Shown here piece after piece: positions 9,232 to 18,612 of a DNA stretch of 64,000 nt. The stretch's first letter is position 1. The number at the start of each line of letters is the position of its first letter. This DNA comes from Oceanithermus desulfurans (lineage in GTDB: Bacteria > Deinococcota > Deinococci > Deinococcales > Marinithermaceae), in contig NZ_JACHEZ010000001.1 in NCBI RefSeq assembly GCF_014201675.1, forward strand, positions 248,001 through 312,000. The letters are read 5' to 3'. The position numbers and the translations under genes are program-made. A model generated the notes under the pieces. It did not search any database. It worked only from the letters and a program-made list of their open reading frames with translations, and was not told the origin of the DNA.

Positions 9232-9307
9232 TTATCACCACAGGTAAAGGTTTATTGACTTCTTTTTCGCGCTGCGCTACACTTCGGATGGCCCAATCAT
9301 GTGGTAA
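9232..9307 (+). promoter_or_regulatory. Candidate operator half-sites flanking the sugar-ABC promoter
   Basis: TCACCACA (9235-9242) and TGTGGTAA (9300-9307) are inverted copies with one mismatch, on either side of the promoter at 9255-9283. Paired distal sites around a promoter suit a sugar repressor, but no regulator gene is adjacent. Inference only. Confidence 0.35.
9255..9283 (+). promoter_or_regulatory. Promoter of the sugar ABC operon
   Basis: TTGACT (9255-9260), a 17-nt spacer and TACACT (9278-9283) form a near-consensus sigma-70 promoter in the only AT-rich stretch between recJ and the binding-protein gene. The predicted start lies about 40 nt before its ATG. Confidence 0.75.
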
Positions 9308-9329
9308 AAAAACTATAAGGAGGTAGGAA

Positions 9330-10286
9330 ATGAAAAAATACATGAGAGCCGTATTAGCCGCCCTTTTCGCTCTCGCCCTCGGCGCCTTCGCCCAGGGCGA
9401 CAAGGTGGTGATCGGGTACTCGATCAGCACCCTGAACAACGCCTTCTTCGTCGGCATGACCAAGGGGGTCGAGAACGGCGCGAAGAAGTTCGGGGTCGAG
9501 CTGATCACCGTCAACGCCAACGGCGACTCGGCCAAGCAGGTCGCCGACGTGGAGGACCTGATCACCAAAGGCGTGGACGCGATCATCATCAACCCGCGCG
9601 ACGCCGAGGCCATCGCCCCGGCGGTTAAGAAGGCCCTCGACGCCGGCATCCCCGTCTTCGCCCTCGACCGCGGCGTGACCGGGGTGGAGGTGACCTCGTT
9701 CCTGGAGACCGACAACGTCGCCATGGGCCGGCTGGCCGCCGACCTGATCGCCGAGGCCATGAAGGCCAAGTACGGCGAGGTGAAGGGCAACGTCATCGAG
9801 CTGGTGGGTCTGGTCGGCACCACCGCCGCCCGCGACCGCGGCAAGGGCTTCCACGAGCAGCTCAAGAAGTACCCGGGCCTCAAGCTGGTCGCCTCCCAGC
9901 CCGCCGACTTCAACCAGGAGAAGGCCTTCAACGTGACCACCAACCTGGTGCTCGCCCACCCCGACGTGGACGCCATCTACGGCCACAACGACGACAACAC
10001 CGTGGGTGCGGCACGCGCGCTCAAGGCGATGGGCCGCCTCAAGAAGGTGGGCGATCCCGGTCACATCTACATCGTCGGCATCGACGGCATCAAGCAGGCG
10101 CTCGACCTGATCCGCCAGGGCTACATCGACTGCACCATCTCGCAGGAGCCGGTGCTCATGGGCGAGAAGGCCGTCGAGTTCGCGGTCAAGTACCTGAAGG
10201 GCGAAGAGGTGCCCAAGCACTTCTACACCCCCTTCACCCCGGTGACCAAGGACAACGTCGACAAGCGCCAGAACTGGGCCGAGTAA
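9330..10286 (+). CDS. Sugar ABC transporter substrate-binding protein (RbsB-like)
   Basis: Periplasmic binding protein of a CUT2-class importer. Residues 1-21 form a signal peptide (LFALALGAFAQG). The mature part is a type I periplasmic fold with typical motifs: VVIGYSISTLNNAFF at the start, NPRDAEAIAPAVKKA, DNVAMGRLAAD and GHNDDNTVGAARAL. Length (318 aa) fits ribose/xylose-type receptors. A perfect AAGGAGGT SD precedes the ATG. The neighbouring RbsD/FucU gene suggests a pyranose such as ribose, fucose or a related monosaccharide; the ligand cannot be read from sequence. Confidence 0.93.
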   Translation: MKKYMRAVLAALFALALGAFAQGDKVVIGYSISTLNNAFFVGMTKGVENGAKKFGVELITVNANGDSAKQVADVEDLITKGVDAIIINPRDAEAIAPAVKKALDAGIPVFALDRGVTGVEVTSFLETDNVAMGRLAADLIAEAMKAKYGEVKGNVIELVGLVGTTAARDRGKGFHEQLKKYPGLKLVASQPADFNQEKAFNVTTNLVLAHPDVDAIYGHNDDNTVGAARALKAMGRLKKVGDPGHIYIVGIDGIKQALDLIRQGYIDCTISQEPVLMGEKAVEFAVKYLKGEEVPKHFYTPFTPVTKDNVDKRQNWAE

Positions 10287-10292
10287 TCCGCA

Positions 10293-10329
10293 GCGGACCG
10301 GGGCGGGCGCCGCGCCCGCCCCGGTCCGC
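10293..10329 (+). terminator. Intergenic hairpin after the binding-protein gene
   Basis: Perfect 17-bp stem (10293-10309 / 10313-10329) with a CCG loop, 6 nt after the stop, without a T tract. In transporter operons such a hairpin usually lowers readthrough or protects the upstream mRNA so that the binding protein is made in excess. That role is inferred. Confidence 0.6.
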
Positions 10330-10362
10330 CCACCTCCGTTTCCAGAGGCTCCGCACCCCACG

Positions 10363-11880
10363 ATGAAACCTACCCCCGTACTGGAAACCCTCAACCTGAC
10401 CAAGGTCTTTCCCGGCGTCGTCGCCCTCGACGACGTTTCGCTCACCCTTTACCCGGGCGAGGTCCTGGGGCTGGTGGGCGAGAACGGCGCCGGCAAGTCC
10501 ACCCTGATGAAGCTGATCGGCGGCGTCTTCCCGCCCACCCGCGGCCGCATCCGCTACCGCGGGGAGGAGGTGCAGTTCCGCACCCCCAAGGACGCCCTTG
10601 ACGCCGGCATCTCGATCGTCTATCAGGAGCTCAACCTGATCCCTCACCTGAGCGTCGCCGAGAACATCTTCATCAACCGACTGCCGCGGCGGCGCGGCTT
10701 CGTCGACTGGGGACGGCTCTACCGCGACGCCGCCCGCATCCTCGAGGCGAGCGGCATGGGGGAGATCGATCCGCGCGCCGTCGTGTCCGGCCTGCCCATC
10801 GGCGTGAAGCAGTCGGTGGAGATCGCCAAGGCCCTCTCCTACGACGCCCGGGTGCTGCTCCTCGACGAACCCACCTCCTCGCTCACCGGGCCCGAGATCG
10901 AAAACCTCTTCGGGGTGATCCGCCGGCTCCAGGAGCAGGGCATCGGCATCGTCTACGTCTCGCACCACCTCGACGAGATCTTCGAGATCACCGACCGGGT
11001 GCACGTGCTGCGCGACGGCCGCACCGTCGTCGAGATGCCCACGGCCGAGACGACCGAGGAGGCGATCGTCGCCCGTATGGTGGGCCGCGACCTCCAGGAC
11101 ATCTACTACAAGGGGGACCACCGCCCCGGTGAGGTGGCGCTCGAGGCGCGCGGCCTCAGCGAAGCGGTCCTCGACGGCGTCGACTTTTACGTGCGGCGTT
11201 CCGAGGTGGTGGGCATCTACGGTCTGCTCGGTTCGGGCCGCACCGAGCTGCTCAAGGCGATCGTCGGGGCGCGGCCGCTGCGCGCGGGCGAGGTGCGCCT
11301 GCGCGGCCGGCCGGTGCGCTTCCGCCACCCTCAGGAGGCCGCCCGCGCCGGGGTGATCTACTCGTCGGAGGACCGCAAGGGGGAGAACCTCTTCTTCGGC
11401 CAGCCCATCTGGAAGAACGAGACCTACCTGGCCTTGCAGATCGGCCGCTTCGTGCGCATGGGCTTCGCCCAGGTGGCCGAGGAGCGCCGGGCCGCGGAGG
11501 CCTACAGCCGCAAGCTGGGCGTCAAGGCGCCCTCGATCGACGTGGACGTCTACCACCTCTCGGGCGGCAACCAGCAGAAGGTCTGCCTGGCCAAGGCACT
11601 GATCAACGACCCCGAAGTGGTGCTGCTCGACGAACCCACGCGCGGCATCGACGTGGGGGCGAAGCTCGAGATCTACAAGCTGATCGCCGAGCTGGCCGAC
11701 CAGGGCAAGGCCGTGGTCTTCGTGAGTTCCGAGCTGCCGGAGGTGATCGGCTGCGCCGACCGCGTCTACACCATGGCCGGCGGGCGCATCACCGCCGAGC
11801 TGACGGGGAAGGCGATCACCGAAGAGAACGTGCTCCGCTACTGCCTGCAAACCGCTTCGCCGGGGGAGGCTGCGCCATGA
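10363..11880 (+). CDS. Sugar ABC transporter ATP-binding protein (RbsA/MglA-like)
   Basis: A 505-residue double ATPase of the CUT2 class. The first domain has Walker A GENGAGKST (about 40-48) and Walker B RVLLLDEPTSS. The second has the degenerate P-loop GLLGSGRTEL usual for this family, signature LSGGNQQKV (about 399) and Walker B VVLLDEPTRGID. The sequence begins LETLNLTKVFPGVVALDDV, as RbsA proteins do. No strong SD is visible before the ATG. The stop overlaps the permease ATG (ATGA). Confidence 0.95.
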   Translation: MKPTPVLETLNLTKVFPGVVALDDVSLTLYPGEVLGLVGENGAGKSTLMKLIGGVFPPTRGRIRYRGEEVQFRTPKDALDAGISIVYQELNLIPHLSVAENIFINRLPRRRGFVDWGRLYRDAARILEASGMGEIDPRAVVSGLPIGVKQSVEIAKALSYDARVLLLDEPTSSLTGPEIENLFGVIRRLQEQGIGIVYVSHHLDEIFEITDRVHVLRDGRTVVEMPTAETTEEAIVARMVGRDLQDIYYKGDHRPGEVALEARGLSEAVLDGVDFYVRRSEVVGIYGLLGSGRTELLKAIVGARPLRAGEVRLRGRPVRFRHPQEAARAGVIYSSEDRKGENLFFGQPIWKNETYLALQIGRFVRMGFAQVAEERRAAEAYSRKLGVKAPSIDVDVYHLSGGNQQKVCLAKALINDPEVVLLDEPTRGIDVGAKLEIYKLIAELADQGKAVVFVSSELPEVIGCADRVYTMAGGRITAELTGKAITEENVLRYCLQTASPGEAAP

Positions 11881-12824
11881 AGTTGAACAAATCCCTTCTA
11901 TCCAGCAGCGAGTTCATCGTCTTCCTGGGCCTCCTGGCCGTGGGGGCGTTCTTCGCCTTTACCTCGCCCGTCTTCCTGACCAAGTTCAACCTGCTCAACA
12001 TCCTGCTGCAGTCGTCCATCCAGGGCATCATCGCCATCGGCATGACCTTCGTCATCCTCACCGCCGGCATCGACCTCTCGGTGGGCTCGGTGGTGGCGCT
12101 TTCGGGCGTGCTCATGGCGCTGATGCTGCACGGCGGCGTGCCCGTGTGGGCGGTGATCCTCATCAACCTGGCCTTCGGGGTCGCGGTCGGGGTCTTCCAC
12201 GGCTTTTCGATCACCAAGATCGGCATGGCCCCCTTCATCGTCACCCTGGCGACGATGGTCATGGCGCGCGGCCTGACCATGGTTTTTTCCGACGGCAAGA
12301 CGATCTTCGACTTCCCGCCCGCCTTCGAGTTCTTCGGCGCCGGCCAGATCGGCCCGATCTCGGTCGCCGTTATCATCTTCCTGCTCTACGCGCTGGTGGC
12401 CGAGGTGGTGCTGCGCAGCACCGTGCTGGGCCGCAACATCTACGCCGTCGGCTCCAACATCCAGGCCGCCGCGCTTTCGGGGATCCGCACCCACGGGGTG
12501 CTCTACTTCGTCTACATCGTCTCCGGGGTCTCCTGCGCCATCGCCGGTCTGGTGCTTACCGGCCGCCTGGGCGCGGCCATGCCCACCGCCGCCATGGGCT
12601 ACGAACTCGACGCGATCGCCGCGGTCATCATCGGCGGCGCATCGCTGATGGGCGGCAAGGGCACGATCGTGGGCACGATCATCGGCGTGCTGCTGATCGG
12701 CGTGATCAACAACGGCATGAACCTGCTCAACGTGCCGCCCTTCTGGCAGAGCTTCCTCAAGGGTGCGGTCATCTTCCTGGCGGTGATGATCGACAGCCTC
12801 AAGAACCGCCCCAGCGAGGTCTAA
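11877..12824 (+). CDS. Sugar ABC transporter permease (RbsC-like)
   Basis: Integral membrane permease of 315 aa with 8-10 hydrophobic segments. CUT2 permease landmarks are present: ILTAGIDLSVGSVVALSGV (about 60-79), the cytoplasmic loop RSTVLGRNIYAVGSNIQAA, and AVIIGGASLMGGKGTIVGT. It follows the ATPase with a 4-nt overlap and precedes the RbsD/FucU gene by 11 nt, so receptor, ATPase, permease and sugar epimerase form one unit. A single permease gene implies a homodimer. Confidence 0.94.
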   Translation: MKLNKSLLSSSEFIVFLGLLAVGAFFAFTSPVFLTKFNLLNILLQSSIQGIIAIGMTFVILTAGIDLSVGSVVALSGVLMALMLHGGVPVWAVILINLAFGVAVGVFHGFSITKIGMAPFIVTLATMVMARGLTMVFSDGKTIFDFPPAFEFFGAGQIGPISVAVIIFLLYALVAEVVLRSTVLGRNIYAVGSNIQAAALSGIRTHGVLYFVYIVSGVSCAIAGLVLTGRLGAAMPTAAMGYELDAIAAVIIGGASLMGGKGTIVGTIIGVLLIGVINNGMNLLNVPPFWQSFLKGAVIFLAVMIDSLKNRPSEV

Positions 12825-12835
12825 GGAGGAGCGAA

Positions 12836-13267
12836 ATGTCCATGCTCAAAGGGGTTTCTCCGCTGCTTTCGCCCGAGCTGCTCGCGGTGCTGGCCGAGAT
12901 GGGCCACGGCGACGAGATCGCCATCGTGGACGGCAACTACCCGGCCCACTCCTCCGGTCCGCCGGTGATCCGCGCCGACGGCCTGGGTACGCCCGAGCTG
13001 GTGGAGGCCGTCCTCGAGCTGATGCCCCTCGACACCTTCAGCGACGCCAACGTCTGGTACATGGACAACGGCGAGGCGGAAAAGCCCGAGATCTGGAAGG
13101 CGTTCGACGCCGTGCTCGCCGGTTCCGGCGAGGACGCCCGGGTGGAGGCGATCGACCGCTTCGCCTACTACGAACGCGCCCGCGAGGCCTACGCCATCGT
13201 GGCCACCAGCGAGACCCGGCTCTACGCCTGCATCATCCTCAAGAAGGGGGTCATCTTCCCGGTTTGA
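12836..13267 (+). CDS. RbsD/FucU family sugar epimerase (mutarotase)
   Basis: Small (143 aa) enzyme of the family that interconverts sugar ring forms or anomers: D-ribose pyranase RbsD or L-fucose mutarotase FucU. The family motif MGHGDEIAIVDGNYPA (about 22-37, catalytic His 24) is intact, and the C-terminus YACIILKKGVIFPV is typical. The NYPA form of the motif and the DANVWYMDN segment look nearer to FucU than RbsD, which leaves the transported sugar open. AAGGAGGAG lies 8 nt before the ATG. Confidence 0.85.
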   Translation: MSMLKGVSPLLSPELLAVLAEMGHGDEIAIVDGNYPAHSSGPPVIRADGLGTPELVEAVLELMPLDTFSDANVWYMDNGEAEKPEIWKAFDAVLAGSGEDARVEAIDRFAYYERAREAYAIVATSETRLYACIILKKGVIFPV

Positions 13268-13297
13268 CCCGGTACACTGTTCCCCAGGGGTGATGCC

Positions 13298-13867
13298 TTG
13301 TACGCCCGATCCACCGAGCCCTTCGAGGTTCGGGTCCACACCGCCGAGTTCCGCATCTACGGATCCATGCACCTGCCCAAGGGCGGGGGCACGGCCACCT
13401 TCCTGAACAAGGACAAGCGCCCGCTCGTTCCGCTGACGGGCGTGCTCGTCTACGCTCCGGGCTACGACCACCCGCCGCGGGCCGAGGAGATGCGGGCCGC
13501 GGCCGACTTCCTGGCGGTGCAGAAGCGCGAGATCCTCTGGGTCGTGGGCGGCCGCCCCGACCGGGTGGAGCTCCCGGGCGTGCCGGTGAAGAAGCAGCGG
13601 ATGGCGCTGCTCTTCGGCTGCTGCGTGCTCGTGGGCGTCCTCGTCACCCCGGCGGGCGTGCGGCTCTCCGACTTCCTGGCGAGCGCCAAGTCCTTTCAGA
13701 CGCTCTTCGACGTGCGGCTCTACGCCCTGGCCGGCGACACCCCGGCGCGCGAGCTCGAGGTGCGGCAGGCCTTCGAGTTCGTGACCGTCAACGTGCAGCG
13801 GATCCTGGGCATCATGGAGGCGCCGCGGTTCGACGACGAAGACACCCGGCTTACGCTTTTCCGCTAG
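13298..13867 (+). CDS. Conserved hypothetical protein with a central hydrophobic stretch
   Basis: I do not recognise this 189-residue protein. The N-terminal ~60 residues look beta-rich (FEVRVHTAEFRIYGSMHLPKG). A segment near 100-118 (RMALLFGCCVLVGVLVTP) is hydrophobic but may be a buried strand rather than a membrane helix. The C-terminal third is mixed alpha/beta. No signal peptide is seen. The best start is TTG 13298 (AGGGGTG upstream); an ATG lies 23 codons further on (near 13367). It sits 30 nt after the sugar operon and could be read with it. Codon use matches its neighbours. Confidence 0.6.
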   Translation: MYARSTEPFEVRVHTAEFRIYGSMHLPKGGGTATFLNKDKRPLVPLTGVLVYAPGYDHPPRAEEMRAAADFLAVQKREILWVVGGRPDRVELPGVPVKKQRMALLFGCCVLVGVLVTPAGVRLSDFLASAKSFQTLFDVRLYALAGDTPARELEVRQAFEFVTVNVQRILGIMEAPRFDDEDTRLTLFR

Positions 13868-13870
13868 CGC

Positions 13871-13894
13871 GACCCCCGGCCGCGGCCGGGGGTC
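13871..13894. terminator. Shared hairpin terminator between convergent genes
   Basis: GACCCCCGGCC (13871-13881) and its complement (13884-13894) form a perfect 11-nt inverted repeat with a CCGCGG apex between the + strand hypothetical gene and valS. TTCGTC follows on +, and a GGAAAA run follows on the minus side. The inner 22 nt recur exactly at 39567-39588. Confidence 0.7.
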
Positions 13895-13909
13895 TTCGTC
13901 GCGGCCGGG

Positions 13910-16510
13910 CTAGAACCGCGCCAGCACCTGGCGGATGCGTTCCAGCTGGTTGTGGGCCTCTTCCAGGTTGCGCCGTTCGCGCTCGACCACCTCGGCCGGG
14001 GCGCGTTCCGTGAACCCGGGGTTGGCGAGCTTCTTCTCGAGCCCGGCGATGCGGCGCTCCAGTTCGGCGGCCTTCTTCTGCTGCTTCTGCTTCCAGGCCG
14101 CGACGTCCACCAGCCCCTCGAGCTCGAGCCAGACGGTGACCTGGGGCGTGACGGCGCTGACGGCCTTCTGCGGCCGGCCCTGCTGCACTTCGGCGCGGGC
14201 GAGGAAGCGGAAGAAGTCGGCGTTCTCGAGCAGCACGGCGGCTCCCGGACCCTCGGCGTGGACGGTGAGCTCCTGCTGCGGCGGCAGGCCCAGCTCGGCC
14301 CGCAGGCTGCGGGTGGCCGTGACCGCGTCCTGCAGCACCTTGAAGGCGGCCAGGGCTTCGGGGTCGGCCGCGAAGGCCTCGGCGGCGGGCCACTCGGCGA
14401 GCGCCAGCTCGGCCTCGGGGTCCTGCTTCAGCGCGGTGTAGATCTCGCTGGTGACGAAGGGCATGAAGGGGTGGAGGAGTTTCAGCAGGGCCTCGAGCGC
14501 CGTCTCCAGTCCCCGCAGCGTGGCGGCGTTGCCCGAGCGCAGCGCCGGTTTGGCGGCCTCGATGTACCAGTCGCAGAACTCGCTCCAGACCAGCTGATAG
14601 ACCTCGCGGCTGGCGAGCGCCAGATCGTAGGCGTCGTAGAGCTGGGTGATGTTGCGGATGCCCTCACGCAGCCGCGCTGCCATCCAGCGGTCGGCCAGGG
14701 TGGGCGCGTCGGCCTTCGCCTCGAAGCCCTCGCGGTTCATGAAGACGAAGCGGGCGGCGTTCCAAAGCTTGTTGGCGAAGTTGCGGCCCATCTCCACCCA
14801 GCGGCGGTCGAAGCGGATGTCCTGGCCGCCGGTGGCCAGGTGAATCAGGGCGAAGCGCAGCGCGTCGGCGCCGTAGGCCTCCACCAGCTCGAGCGGGTCC
14901 ACCACGTTGCCCTTCGACTTCGACATCTTCTTGCCCTTCTCGTCGAGTACCAGGCCGTGGAGCATCACCGCCTCGAAGGGGCGGCGGCCGTCGAAGTGGT
15001 AGCCCGAGACCTCCATGCGGCTGACCCAGAGGAAGAGGATGTCGTAGCCGGTGACCAGCACGCTGGTGGGGTAGAAGGCGCGGTAGTCCTCGGTGTCCTC
15101 GGGCCAGCCCAGCGTCGAGAGCGGCCACAGCGCCGAGGAGAACCAGGTGTCGAGCACGTCGGGGTCGCGCTCGAGCTCGGGGCTGCCGCAGGTGGCGCAG
15201 ACCTTGGGGTCCTCGTCGAAGGTTTCCAGCTCCGGCACGGTGACGTGCCCCTCGGGGCAGTACCAGGCGGGGATCTGGTGGCCCCACCAGAGCTGGCGGC
15301 TGATGTTCCAGTCGCGGATGTTCTCGAACCAGTCGATGTTGACCTTGCGCCAGCGCTCCGGGTAGAACCGGATGTCGCCTTCCTTCAGCTTGGGCAGCAC
15401 CTCGTCCGCCAGCGGTTTCATCTTGAGCCACCACTGCGGGAAGAGGGCGTACTCGACCGCGGTGCCGCAGCGGTCGCAGGTGGCCAGCGCGATCTGGTAG
15501 GGCTCGGTCGCGCGCAGGTAGCCTTCTTCCTCGAGCGCCCGCGCCACCGCCTTCCGCGCTTCAAAGCGGTCCAGGCCGCGGAAGCGCTCGGGAACCCGTT
15601 CGCTGACCAGCTTCCCCTCCAGGTCGATCACGCTGGGCTCGGGCAGGCCGTGCCGATGCCCGATCTCGTAGTCGGTGGGGTCGTGCGCCGGGGTGATCTT
15701 GAGGGCCCCGGTGCCGAACTCGCGCTCCACCGCTTCGTCGGCGATGACGGGAATCCAGATCTCGGTCAGCGGGATGCGCGCCTTCTTGCCGATCAGGTCC
15801 TTGTAGCGTTCGTCTTCGGGGTGGACGGCGATGGCCACGTCGGCGAAGATCGTCTCCGGGCGCACCGTGGCGATGCGGATCTCGCCGCCGCCCTCGAGCG
15901 GGTAGGCGATGGTGTAGAGGGTGCCCTGGGTGGGGGTGTTGTTGACCTCGAGGTCCGAGAGCGTCGTCTCGCAGCGGGGGCACCAGTTGAGCAGCCGTTC
16001 GCCGCGGTAGATCAGCCCCTCGTGGTGGTAGCGGACGAAGGCGTAGCGCACCGCGCGGCTGCGGGTCTCGTCCATGGTGAAGGCGAGGCGGCTCCAGTCG
16101 GCGCTGGCCCCCAGCCGTTTGAGCTGCTCCAGAATCTGCCCGCCCGACTCCTCGCGCCACCGCCAGACGCGCTCCAAGAACTTCTCGCGCCCCAGCTCGT
16201 GGCGGCTCTGGCCTTCCTTGGCGAGCAGCCGTTCGACCACCACCTGGGTGGCGATGCCGGCGTGGTCGGTGCCGGGAAGCCAGACGGCCTCGTAACCGCG
16301 CAGCCGCTTGTAGCGAATCAGCGCGTCCTGCAGGGCGTTGTCGAGGGCGTGGCCCATGTGCAGCACGCCGGTCACGTTGGGCGGCGGCATAACGATGACG
16401 AAGGGGGGCTTGCCGCTGTGCGGGTCGGCGACGAAGGGCCGCTCGGCCCAGCGTTCGGCCCAGCGGGGCTCGACCTGGTGGGGATCGTAGGCTTTGGACA
16501 GTTCCTTCAT
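13910..16510 (-). CDS. valS: Valyl-tRNA synthetase
   Basis: Class I synthetase charging tRNA-Val. At 866 aa it is close to the Thermus enzyme. The N-terminal PPPNVTGVLHMGHAL contains the HIGH-type motif HMGH, the CP1 editing domain follows, KMSKSKGN is the KMSKS loop near residue 525, and the last ~60 residues are the coiled-coil arm typical of ValRS (KKAAELERRIAGLEKKLANP). Two CxxC pairs (CDRC near 350; CATC near 420) suggest zinc sites. An SD (GGAGGTACGC) precedes the ATG. The gene is preceded by a T-box leader. Confidence 0.97.
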   Translation of the reverse strand: MKELSKAYDPHQVEPRWAERWAERPFVADPHSGKPPFVIVMPPPNVTGVLHMGHALDNALQDALIRYKRLRGYEAVWLPGTDHAGIATQVVVERLLAKEGQSRHELGREKFLERVWRWREESGGQILEQLKRLGASADWSRLAFTMDETRSRAVRYAFVRYHHEGLIYRGERLLNWCPRCETTLSDLEVNNTPTQGTLYTIAYPLEGGGEIRIATVRPETIFADVAIAVHPEDERYKDLIGKKARIPLTEIWIPVIADEAVEREFGTGALKITPAHDPTDYEIGHRHGLPEPSVIDLEGKLVSERVPERFRGLDRFEARKAVARALEEEGYLRATEPYQIALATCDRCGTAVEYALFPQWWLKMKPLADEVLPKLKEGDIRFYPERWRKVNIDWFENIRDWNISRQLWWGHQIPAWYCPEGHVTVPELETFDEDPKVCATCGSPELERDPDVLDTWFSSALWPLSTLGWPEDTEDYRAFYPTSVLVTGYDILFLWVSRMEVSGYHFDGRRPFEAVMLHGLVLDEKGKKMSKSKGNVVDPLELVEAYGADALRFALIHLATGGQDIRFDRRWVEMGRNFANKLWNAARFVFMNREGFEAKADAPTLADRWMAARLREGIRNITQLYDAYDLALASREVYQLVWSEFCDWYIEAAKPALRSGNAATLRGLETALEALLKLLHPFMPFVTSEIYTALKQDPEAELALAEWPAAEAFAADPEALAAFKVLQDAVTATRSLRAELGLPPQQELTVHAEGPGAAVLLENADFFRFLARAEVQQGRPQKAVSAVTPQVTVWLELEGLVDVAAWKQKQQKKAAELERRIAGLEKKLANPGFTERAPAEVVERERRNLEEAHNQLERIRQVLARF

Positions 16511-16534
16511 GCGTACCTCCGGTGGGGGGCCATG

Positions 16535-16860
16535 AAAAAGCCCCGCGTCCGTGCGCGGACGAGGAGGATTCCCCGCGGTACCACCGCGCTTCGGGAGGCG
16601 GCCTGCGGCCGCCGGCTCGTGGCTCGTGGTTCGTGGTAGGTGGTAAAACCACTAACTACAAGCCACAGGCCACGTACCGCATCTCCCGCTCTCTTTCGCG
16701 CTGTATCGGGCGCACCCGGCGGGGTCTACTGAGCCTTGCGGCCGTTCTTCCCGCGGCGCCTCGGGCGACGTTCGGCGGTGCGGCGGCGGGCCCCTTCCAG
16801 CCGTGGGGGCCCTCTCTGGGGCCGCGCGGGCCGCCTACTCCTCCCGAGCAGGCCTTGATC
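16535..16860 (-). promoter_or_regulatory. T-box riboswitch of valS (Val specifier GUC)
   Basis: On the minus strand the valS leader contains the conserved T-box core GGTGGTACCGCG (about 16574-16585) with the TGGT bulge at 16580-16583, followed by a terminator whose arms flank a CGCA loop and which ends in TTTTT (16535-16539). Upstream are stem I landmarks: GGAGGAGTAGG near 16835-16845, AGAGAGG near 16811-16817, and a specifier region GAAC-GTC-GCC with GTC at 16767-16769. GUC codes for valine and would pair with anticodon GAC. The U of UGGU matches discriminator A of tRNA-Val. Binding of uncharged tRNA-Val should favour antitermination. Confidence 0.88.
16621..16677. repeat. TGTGG-rich imperfect palindrome inside the valS leader
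   Basis: Tandem CGTGGT/TCGTGGT-like units on one side and ACCAC/AAGCCACAGGCCACG on the other form an imperfect hairpin around AAAA. The 15-mer ACAAGCCACAGGCCA (16658-16672) recurs inverted at 33823-33837 in another spacer. It separates stem I from the antiterminator and looks like an acquired intergenic repeat. Confidence 0.5.
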
Positions 16861-16862
16861 CG

Positions 16863-16868
16863 AGTATA
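16863..16868 (-). promoter_or_regulatory. -10 box of the valS leader
   Basis: TATACT on the minus strand lies just before the T-box stem I sequence; transcription would begin about 16856. No convincing -35 hexamer is seen. Confidence 0.5.
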
Positions 16869-16929
16869 GCAGCGTCCAGGCGCGGGCTCCCACGTATAAC
16901 GAAAAATCGCCTGATCGCTTCAAAACCGA

Positions 16930-16935
16930 TATACT
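16930..16935 (+). promoter_or_regulatory. -10 box, leaderless start of the carboxyltransferase gene
   Basis: TATACT ends 6 nt before the ATG at 16942, so transcription should begin at the start codon. There is no SD. Confidence 0.65.
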
Positions 16936-16941
16936 GGGGCC

Positions 16942-18603
<1,662 letters not shown>

Positions 18604-18612
18604 GAGGCGGCT

